This document shows positions 20,518 through 27,113 of a DNA stretch of 27,113 nt, piece by piece. A program made the position numbers and the translations under genes. Location: contig JABANN010000473.1 of NCBI GenBank assembly GCA_013115125.1, positions 1 to 27,113 on the forward strand, in the 5' to 3' direction. How positions within the stretch are numbered: position 1 is the stretch's first letter; each line of letters starts with the position of its first letter. The DNA is from Perkinsus olseni (Eukaryota > Perkinsozoa > Perkinsida). A model generated the notes under the pieces. It saw only the letters and a program-made list of their open reading frames with translations. It did no database searches and was not told the DNA's origin.

Positions 20518-21123
20518 ATGTCATTCCGGCTCTCCAGAATCCATCCAGCCTTCCAACGCCGTTACCTGGGAATGTGGTTGGGCTGGATTGTGGCCTGTCC
20601 TTGCGCTGCCGTCGGCATCGTTATGTCAGCCCCTGGTCAAGGCTATGTGTTCCTTGTCTATGTTATACTCTGTGGTGTTGTACCTCCCCTACTCATTATG
20701 CAATACGCCCATAATGTCAAGGCTCGAGAGGAGCGCCGACGACTCGAGACGTTGAACAGGAGGACTTCTCGGTCAAAAGTTGATGTTGACGACAACGAGA
20801 TCGCTGCCTTGCACAGGGAATGGGACGAGTGGTTGAAGGAGAAATGTGAATATATCCATGGCTCGGATCTCACGGGTGACGAGGAGCCATGCGCAATTTG
20901 CCTTGTCGATTATACATCCGATGATGAGGTCGTGAGACTTCCGTGTGGACATGAGTATCATACTGACTGTATCCGTCTCATGTTCGACTCATTTCCTCGG
21001 AATGGTACGTTGTACCACAGATGCCCGTTGTGCCGGGTTGAAATCGGCCGGCTCGAACAAGCGTCTTCTGAGAGCCCACATGACAGCGTGGATGTCTCAC
21101 CTCCATCGCCAGTGTCGTCTTGA
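20518..21123 (+). CDS. Two-pass membrane RING-H2 protein, paralogue 4 (201 residues)
   Basis: This is the shortest copy and the cleanest view of the family core, in a single exon. The ATG at 20518 directly precedes the motif IHPAFQRRYLGMWLGWIV. Membrane segments are at about residues 18-38 and 42-61 (ending VVPPLLIM), then NVKAREERRR, a charged linker, and the REWDEWLKEKC helix. The RING ligands are C125, C128, C143, H145, H148, C151, C169 and C172 (CAICLVDY ... CPLC), with x14 and x17 spacing exactly as in the other three. The tail is short and Ser/Pro-rich. A CAG at 20500-20502 lies 15 bases before the ATG. It is probably a membrane-anchored E3 ligase of the same tandem array. Confidence 0.87.
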   Translation: MSFRLSRIHPAFQRRYLGMWLGWIVACPCAAVGIVMSAPGQGYVFLVYVILCGVVPPLLIMQYAHNVKAREERRRLETLNRRTSRSKVDVDDNEIAALHREWDEWLKEKCEYIHGSDLTGDEEPCAICLVDYTSDDEVVRLPCGHEYHTDCIRLMFDSFPRNGTLYHRCPLCRVEIGRLEQASSESPHDSVDVSPPSPVSS

Positions 21124-22604
21124 CATTTTCTAAGGCGAATTACGGGCTCACCCTGAAGCATTTTCAGCTCTTGTGGTGTGCGCCTCGATTCAGGGATTCA
21201 TTTATCTTCTCTGCCAAAAGCTCTCTCCTTGTTTATTCTACCGTTTTAGGACACGCGTTTGTTCGCTGTAAACGGATGTCATCGTTCGTTGTCTGGTGGA
21301 CGTCCTTCAGCGTGTCCTTCGAAGCAACATTTTACATCTTCGCCAGTTTAAACAAGTTATGTATTTCATTATGTATTTATAGTGCGAGAAAGCAACCGCC
21401 AGCGTAGAGTATCTGACTCGTAACTTTTTGATGACTCTATGCTATTCGTAGTCTACAGCTCTTCGGGCTTATTGCATTGATTCACTGGTCTCGCATATCT
21501 TCCCTGAGAGTCACCTCTGATGGCGAGCATCCTTAGTCATTGTATGATGTAAAGTGAGTGTTCGACAGGGGAAATGATCTCAGCGTGAGTGCCCCTACTG
21601 GGGCTGTTGCAGCCGAGAAATTTCTCAATGGTAGCTTTCGGAAGACGTAGTGCGGTTGTGTTATCTGTAGTCAATCTCATGTTCGATGGCCGTGCATTGC
21701 TCATCAGTACGAATACTACCTAGATAGATGACTGTAAAATTGAAGTTTAATAATGGGTGCAAGAGGACGGTGAATGGTTTGCCCTACTGAGCTGGGGCTC
21801 CCGCGCGTCGCCGGCGAAAATTAGAGTATCGAACTCTGTGCTCAAATTCCTGGAAGCTCGGTTTGTTGGCAAGGAAGTCCGTTGTACACGGGTCCTAAAT
21901 CTCAAATCTACCTTATCACGAGGTGTGACCCCTCAGCAGCGTCGTGTCTTAGGGTTGGTCGCAGGATCGTATGAAGCGAACAAAAGGCTTCCGAATACCA
22001 CCCTGTGTACTCCTTTACGCGACTGAAACTTAGCCACAGTACACTGTATTGAAACGGAAGGACTAACAGCGGTGGCACGAGGAGGATCTCCAGGCGGTAC
22101 GCTCATAGAAGAACTGACATACGCAGTGAAACATCAGACATTGACTGGACGATCACCTCAAAGAGATGACAACTGTCGATGTGTTTTGTTACATGTGTTG
22201 AGTACCACCAGTAGTTGAAAAGCTGTTGGCAGGAAATTGAGGATCTAGATTAGATCAAATGGCTATGAACAGTAAGCCTCGTATATCACTATAGAGGCGC
22301 GGCCCGTCGAAGCTATCGTGACGGATCAGCGGAAAGACCTGTTGTGCCTACTTTTGTCAATCCCGTGCTCACCCGTTGCTAAGCAGATACACGAAGCGCT
22401 CCTAGTCCTGAGGGACATCTAGATTCACTGACAATCGAATGAAGCTACACTTCCATCACTTCGAAAGTTGAGTATACGGTGAATTTGAAGCTATACCGTT
22501 GCTGAAGCGTAGTGGGATAGCTGTATCATGAGTGCAGTGATGAGTCGCTCTTTTAAGAATCCGAGATATTCCCAAACAGCTTGAGATGATGAAAGCTTAA
22601 GTGA

Positions 22605-22765
22605 CCTCAAAAGCCGGCACACGCCCCGGCTAGCCGCATAGGAGCTATAAAGCTCTAATAGCTTCGTTTCATGGCGGCACGACTAAGGCTGAGACTTTAA
22701 GCCTCAGTCACAGTCCGTCTCAGAGATGAGAAGCTTAGCGTCACTAAGCGTCACAGAAGCTGAGC
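22605..22765. other. Cluster of short hairpins and direct repeats
   Basis: Several small inverted repeats occur in close succession. They include GCCGG...CCGGC near 22615-22635, GAGCTATAAAGCTC near 22649-22662, AGGCTGAG...AAGCCT near 22689-22705 and CTCAGAGATGAG near 22719-22730. A repeated AGCGTCAC follows at about 22737-22755. It may be part of an old element terminus or a structured RNA; nothing decides between these. Confidence 0.3.
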
Positions 22766-23242
22766 AAACATCCTCACATTCCTGCTTCCTATTAACAAAA
22801 AACGCTTAACGCCGTTAATGGAAATGTTAGAAAGAGAGTAACCGATGATCCACGACAACGTAACAGTAACACGAAGCAGCCTACTAACGGGCACACTGGG
22901 CGCGTAACATACACAGTCCTTAAGGGCAATACTAATGACGTTACAGCACATCACCACTCACAGGAAGACTATAGTATGCTGATTGAGGAAATCAATGCTG
23001 CGCACGAGCGGCATCAATCAAAGGCGTTGAACTTGCCGACTACCGCAACTATCCTGCTACGCCCGGGACTAACGTCACAAGATGTTGAACACTAGAATGC
23101 CAAGAAACAGGCGACTACGATTTACGGAACGGGGAAGGACTGAATATGATAGGCTCGTGACAGAATTAGTAGACGTCGCGATACTATGGGACACTGCCGG
23201 CCGACCAACTTAGGAACCGACTACCCATACAAGAGGTACTCG

Positions 23243-23309
23243 ATGAATCGGTACTCACAATCTTACATCTATTCAGTGAATAGATGTAAGATTGTGAGTA
23301 CCGATTCAT
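23243..23309. repeat. 67-bp palindrome with 33-bp perfect arms and 1-bp centre
   Basis: The left arm at 23243-23275 and the right arm at 23277-23309 are exact reverse complements, with a single G between them at 23276. Directly to the right comes a run of GAATAGT-type short repeats (about 23309-23341) that includes a second small palindrome, AGTGAATA-G-TATTCACT. Perfect arms of this length imply a recent event or selection, because unconstrained arms drift apart. Confidence 0.95.
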
Positions 23310-24353
23310 GAATAGTATTGAATAGTGAATAGTATTCACTACTAGCAGTATCGTTAAGAAAAAGGGGACAACTACACAAAGGAAACCAATAGGGGGATGA
23401 TACTCATGACTTATCCGTATGATCATCCACACTGTCAATGCCACTAGCCGTTCGCTATAGGTAGCTTGCAACAGGGAAACAAGACGCTAAATTCGTGCTG
23501 CAAAGATACTCTTGAGTGACACTTCGACTCGCTCGTTAACGGTGATATCGAGGAGGATACCAAAAACCATGTATGAGAGAACCTAGGACTGCGATAACTT
23601 CGCACAAACAGAGCGTCTCGTCACAACACTGCTGGCACCAAGCAGTAGTACAACTACCGCAGTACCACATGAAGGTCTTTGCATACACTTCCCATGGCCT
23701 GCGTCTCATTTAGGTGAACCTCCTGGCCCGTGATGGCAGAGAACGCTATGCCCGCCATGGCACACACCTGTCCGCTGAGTGCAGCCGGACCAAAGGAGAC
23801 ACCAAACACTACCCTGTCAGAAAGGTAGGGTTTGCCGCATGTAGTGAGGGGTAGTTCCTTATTCAGGCGGCAACGATAAAATGCTTTACTCAAATCCAGA
23901 AAGGTCGCCGTGAACCCTCGTTTCCAGGCGAGGCGAGCGGGCATCTCAAGCTGGTACACATCATAACCGGAATACCTCGCAGCTGGTAAGACCCGATTCA
24001 ACGCTCTTGCATCTGAACAGGGCCGTACCTTTGTAGATTTCCAGTCACCTTGTGCCAGAGGAAATGTAACAATAGGAGGGCCACTAGCTAAAGGTAATTG
24101 CCCGTCAGGAGTTGGAGGCCGATCTCTCCACCATTTCTTGTCTAGGTACATGGAGATCTCCTTATGAAAGCTCTGCTGTTGACTCAGGGTGAGTTCACGG
24201 AGCTTCGAGAGAGAATAGTCCCCTTGTCGGATTGAACCCTGCTGGGAAGGAGGAGATGCAGTACTCTCATACCGTGGGTCCCAAGAGACCTCCCAACAAC
24301 AAGTCTGTTGTGGAGTGTCATGTACTTCAGGTTTCCGACGTGGACGGAGGGGG

Positions 24354-25184
24354 GGGGGGTGTACCGCCATTCTTCCACGAGCGTTTCGTCCAGGGTTTGT
24401 TCGGTGCCAAAGTGTTTCATCCACTGTTCATTTCGTCTCAAGTTTTTCATCCGACAAGAATGTGCTCGTTGCGTCCAACATTTTTTCGTATTCGTTCGCT
24501 TCAACTACGATTCTTTCATATGCGGGCGTTTTATCGTGAAATGCTCTAAGATCGCTCGTTTGTCTTTCGATCTTTTCGTCTAAGGGTGATACCTCCGCAT
24601 ATGGCCCATATGGCCCATATGATATGGGTTTGTCCCAGAAAATGACACGCCCATGGATAGAACTTGGGAACGTAAGTACTGTAGCCTGCCGCACTAACCT
24701 ACTCATCAATATCACTCGACCATTCTGAACGATCCAAAACACACCTGTCGTATGGCTGCCCATTCACTTAGTCAAATGATGAGCTTCATCAACATATTGG
24801 CCATTGAATTCACTGTGTTCAACAACTACGAGGCCCAGGTCAGAGGGCTGAATGGGAGACTACGGGGGAACCCTGCGAACACACTCTGAGCGATGCCAAA
24901 ATTGCCCTGGACGAAACGAACATGGATGAATCGATTCACTGGTGTATGAAAAGTAGTAGATGAGGCTTTCTGGAAGAAACAATCGTTGTGAGAGCATGAA
25001 TGGATGAAACGGCGTGGAAGAAAAGAATTGACCGAAAAGATCGTAAATGAACCGGAGGTGGACGAACCGAGCTGGACCAAAGTAACGTGGACGACTCTAG
25101 GTGTACGAATCCGCTCATTAACGAGAAGATCGTGGACGGAACATACCATGGGCGAAACGTGTCAGTACGAATGGCGGTACCCCG
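24354..25184. mobile_element. Foldback-like DNA element with inverted arms of degenerate 15-bp units and a 9-bp flanking repeat
   Basis: The left end has GGGGTGTACCGCCATTC and the right end, reversed, GGGGTACCGCCATTC, so the termini are inverted. Inside each end is an arm of degenerate units of about 14-17 bp with the core TGGAYGAAAC: about 24360-24600 on the minus strand and about 24905-25170 on the plus strand. Examples in the right arm are TGGATGAAACGGCG, TGGAAGAAAAGAAT and TGGACGAACCGAGC. The nonamer CGGAGGGGG occurs directly outside both ends (24345-24353 and 25185-25193), like a target-site duplication; the long G run makes its left border uncertain by a few bases. Drosophila FB elements have this design (long inverted repeats built of short subrepeats), and 9-bp duplications are typical of Mutator-like transposases. 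No transposase is encoded, so it is non-autonomous. It is inserted in the retroelement fossil, so it is younger than it. Confidence 0.65.
24597..24630. repeat. Short tandem CATATGGCC repeat at the inner edge of the left foldback arm
   Basis: CATATGGCC is repeated at about 24598-24615 and followed by CATATGATATGGG, so the block is also partly self-complementary. It marks the border between the left subrepeat array and the core of the foldback-like element. Confidence 0.7.
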
Positions 25185-25629
25185 CGGAGGGGGCCTTGAT
25201 ACCGTGAAGCTCCTGGGAGAGGCCGAGGTTGAAGCATCCGTTTGCTGAGAATATCCAGAGCTCGCTGCTCTTGAGCTTCGATTTGCTCATCAAGACTTGA
25301 TGATCAAGTCTGACAGAGAGGTTGAGAGGTGTGCTCTGATGTACCTCCGGGTCCCCCGGGATGTGGACTATGACTCCCAGATGTTGTATGTCAGTGTATG
25401 AGAGTAGAAGTCCAAGCCCCGATGGCAAGTGATCGACTAGACGTGCATCAACAGCGAGGTGCTTGTCTGATGGCCAAGATGGTTTTAGTCGAATACGGGC
25501 TATCGTAGATGAAGTAGACTCTCCGTGAGTTGGGTCATTCACAGTGTCTAGATGAATAGGAGTCGTCTCTTGTTGGGCAAGCTCCAAGTGCTGTGCGCAG
25601 GTACGAGACAGGAGGGTATGAGAGCACAT

Positions 25630-25874
25630 TCAATGTGCTCTACATGAAACATCTAGGTATAGGTATTGAATACGCGGCTTTTCGGTTGGTGTACAGCTCA
25701 TTATCTGATTCGCATCATTTTTTGGGATTCTCTAGCAAAAACGCGGATTTCAGGGTAAAATTTACAGTGTATACTCTATTTCTATTTGGCAACTTTTTCG
25801 AGCAAATTTCCCAGTTCTCGTCCACCACCGCGAGATGGTAGCTGAAACTCATAGGGTATCTATAGCGGGATGTA
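25630..25874. other. Spacer between the two retroelement fossils
   Basis: This 245-bp stretch is AT-rich and carries only a plus-strand open frame with no recognisable family (25593-25841). It could hold an LTR or the junction of two elements, but I see no diagnostic terminal TG...CA pair. Confidence 0.3.
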
Positions 25875-27113
25875 TTAGCATACCCTACCAAGTCTCAGCC
25901 CGAAACACGTCAAATTGAAGGATAAATTCCAAAAAACGCAATATTCTATTTCAACTTGGAGCCCTGTATATGCATTCACGTCTCTGTGTAAGCGCTCCAC
26001 TTTCCCGTTGGACCAACTCGCATGTACAGCTGACCGCTCATGTACTGCTAGTATGGACCGCAAGTATTTGGAGAACTTCTCGGACACGAAGATAGATCCA
26101 TTATCAGTGTGCACTACCAACGGTGAAGTTACATACACCTCAGCCAGATGCTGGAGTAACTCTACGACATCTTGGCTGGTTGGACTATGCTTGGTGCTCC
26201 GAGTTAATGCATATCCGGTTGCCCCATCAACCAGTGTTACGGCAAACAATGATGACCCTGTATTCCGTACTTGGAATGGTCCTACTACATCCAGGAAGAC
26301 TCTGGCAAAGACCACACTACACTCTTGATATCCCTGCGAGTTATGCCATGCTTGGCGGTCACCTGGGAATGTCTTCCCTCTTTGACATGCGACGCAGTTA
26401 CTCACGACTTGTTTACAATGTTTCTTAAGGCCTTTCGCATAACCCCAAGATCTAAGTCTATTATATAACGCAGACGCTCCTTCGTGATCATGTACAGTTC
26501 CCATAAATTCTTGTATTCGCTTTTCCAGTACTACCACTCTATCATTACTTCTAGGTAATTTACTGATCCAGTCACGTTGATCCAGTTGCTCACTGGGTTC
26601 ACACGGATCCGCTGCTGTGGGATCTCCTTGTATTTGAGGCGTTGCTACTGCAACCACCTTTAGTTTGTTATTATCAGGCTCGTGCATCTGCTGTATAATC
26701 ATGTATTGCAGCACTCTGGATAATTCATCCGCTTCATTCTGTGACGATGGGACCCACTGCACATCAACCTCTAAGTCGTTATATTTTAATGTATCTTCGT
26801 AATATTGGAGGCGTGATTCGACGGCCGTGTGTGATACTCCTTTAACCGGAACCCAATGACTCATTTTCTTTCTTCTCAACCATGCTGCTACGCTCTTATT
26901 ATCTGTGCATATTGTTATCAATTGGTGTGTGCGTATATCGTTCACTCTTCTATATTGCATAACCAGGGATAATTCCTCTAGTACACTATCTAACTCGGCT
27001 ATATTTATATGTCTATAATCATTTTTTGGTCGTATCCATGAACCCGGTGAGGATCGTTCAGTACAGTGACAACTCGTAGAAATTGCATTCGTACAAGCTT
27101 GATCCGTACAGTT
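25875..27113 (-). mobile_element. Ty3/gypsy-type LTR-retroelement fossil: RNase H then integrase
   Basis: The minus strand encodes, in order, the end of an RNase H (ICTDNKSVAAWL; VQWVPSSQNEADELSR) and then an integrase. The integrase has an N-terminal zinc-binding region ending CVACQRG and a catalytic core with FLDVVGPF, HTDNGSIF and GKVERLHR. The spacing of the last two acidic residues is 35, the classical D,D-35-E arrangement. RNase H before integrase in the same strand order is the Ty3/gypsy arrangement. The reverse transcriptase that should precede it lies beyond the right window edge or is lost. The visible part reads as one long open frame, so this copy looks fairly young, though it is incomplete within the window. 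No LTR is visible. Confidence 0.85.

Larger units (their letters stand above)
21124..23653. other. Long stretch with no recognisable gene, right of the RING array
   Basis: Over about 2.5 kb I find no conserved domain. A plus-strand open frame at 21757-22026 (89 residues, basic, no ATG-led context I trust) is unrecognised. Around 22605-22765 there is dense short self-complementarity (for example GAGCTATAAAGCTC, and CTCA...TGAG pairs) plus the direct repeat AGCGTCACTA/AGCGTCACAG. A 67-bp palindrome sits at 23243-23309. The change of character suggests degraded mobile-element sequence next to the retroelement fossils, but I could not identify LTRs. Confidence 0.4.
23654..25629 (-). mobile_element. 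LTR-retroelement fossil: possible protease-side region plus reverse transcriptase, split by a foldback-like element
   Basis: The minus-strand sequence at about 23654-24345 encodes the front half of a reverse transcriptase. Recognisable family blocks are VRPCSDARALN, FLDLSKAFYRCRL and FGVSFGPAALS. Upstream in element orientation, at about 25185-25629, lies a stretch that could be the protease-side linker of the same element (weak call). Between the two sits an 830-bp foldback-like insertion. The element is broken, with the insertion plus probably a few further interruptions and missing ends. No LTR pair was found, so its age cannot be given from LTR divergence; the readable domain suggests it is not very ancient. 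It has the same orientation as the integrase fossil to its right. Confidence 0.6.

Noticed and set aside
21120-21407. Possible fifth RING paralogue remnant (a CAPRFR stretch resembling CAPKFR of paralogue 2, followed by hydrophobic sequence)
   Set aside because: The match is six residues with no RING, no second conserved motif and no ATG in place. Chance or a very old remnant cannot be told apart.
21757-22026. 89-residue plus-strand open frame
   Set aside because: It has no recognised domain, lies in a repeat-like region and starts at an unsupported codon. It is mentioned only within the gap entry.
24428-24763. Minus-strand open frame that looks like a charged coiled coil
   Set aside because: Its charged part is the translation of the 14-17-bp subrepeats of the foldback arm, whose inverted partner on the right reads on the other strand. 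A repeat explains it better than a gene.
24905-25175. CRISPR-like array of short repeats
   Set aside because: Units are 14-17 bp, degenerate and directly adjacent without spacers, in a eukaryotic context with an inverted second array.

Overview
The window looks like nuclear DNA from an intron-rich unicellular eukaryote. Almost every gene is cut by very short GT-AG introns (36 to 90 bp, most 43 to 56 bp), the spaces between genes are small, and the coding style is protist-like. My best guess is an alveolate of the Perkinsus type. This is inference from architecture only; a stramenopile or another alveolate is not excluded.

Layout. Positions 1-9198 are read from the minus strand: a class-B DnaJ co-chaperone whose 3' end lies off the left edge (1-972), a large helical protein I could not name (about 1258-7269), and a secreted protein of 308 residues in seven exons (7621-9198). 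The strand switches at about 9.2-9.7 kb. From 9717 to 21123 all genes are on the plus strand: a twelve-exon membrane/coiled-coil protein (9717-about 12746), an Integrator subunit 3 (INTS3) homologue in twelve exons (12980-15954), and four tandem single-exon paralogues that pair two membrane segments with a RING-H2 domain (16158-21123). I found every splice phase consistent in the DnaJ, secreted, coiled-coil and INTS3 models.

Right of 21.1 kb the conserved genes stop. There is about 2.5 kb without a recognisable gene, holding a 67-bp near-perfect palindrome. It is followed by two minus-strand fossils of LTR retroelements: a reverse-transcriptase part at about 23.65-25.63 kb and a Ty3/gypsy-type RNase H plus integrase part at 25875 to the window end. 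The first fossil is itself split by an 830-bp foldback-like DNA element (about 24354-25184). Its long inverted arms are made of degenerate 14-17-bp units, and a 9-bp direct repeat flanks it.

Functional reading. INTS3 points to an Integrator-type RNA-processing/transcription complex, DnaJ to cytosolic or nuclear proteostasis, and the RING array to a locally amplified family of membrane-bound ubiquitin ligases. The RING array has a shared, unusual zinc-ligand spacing and is the most likely undescribed family here.
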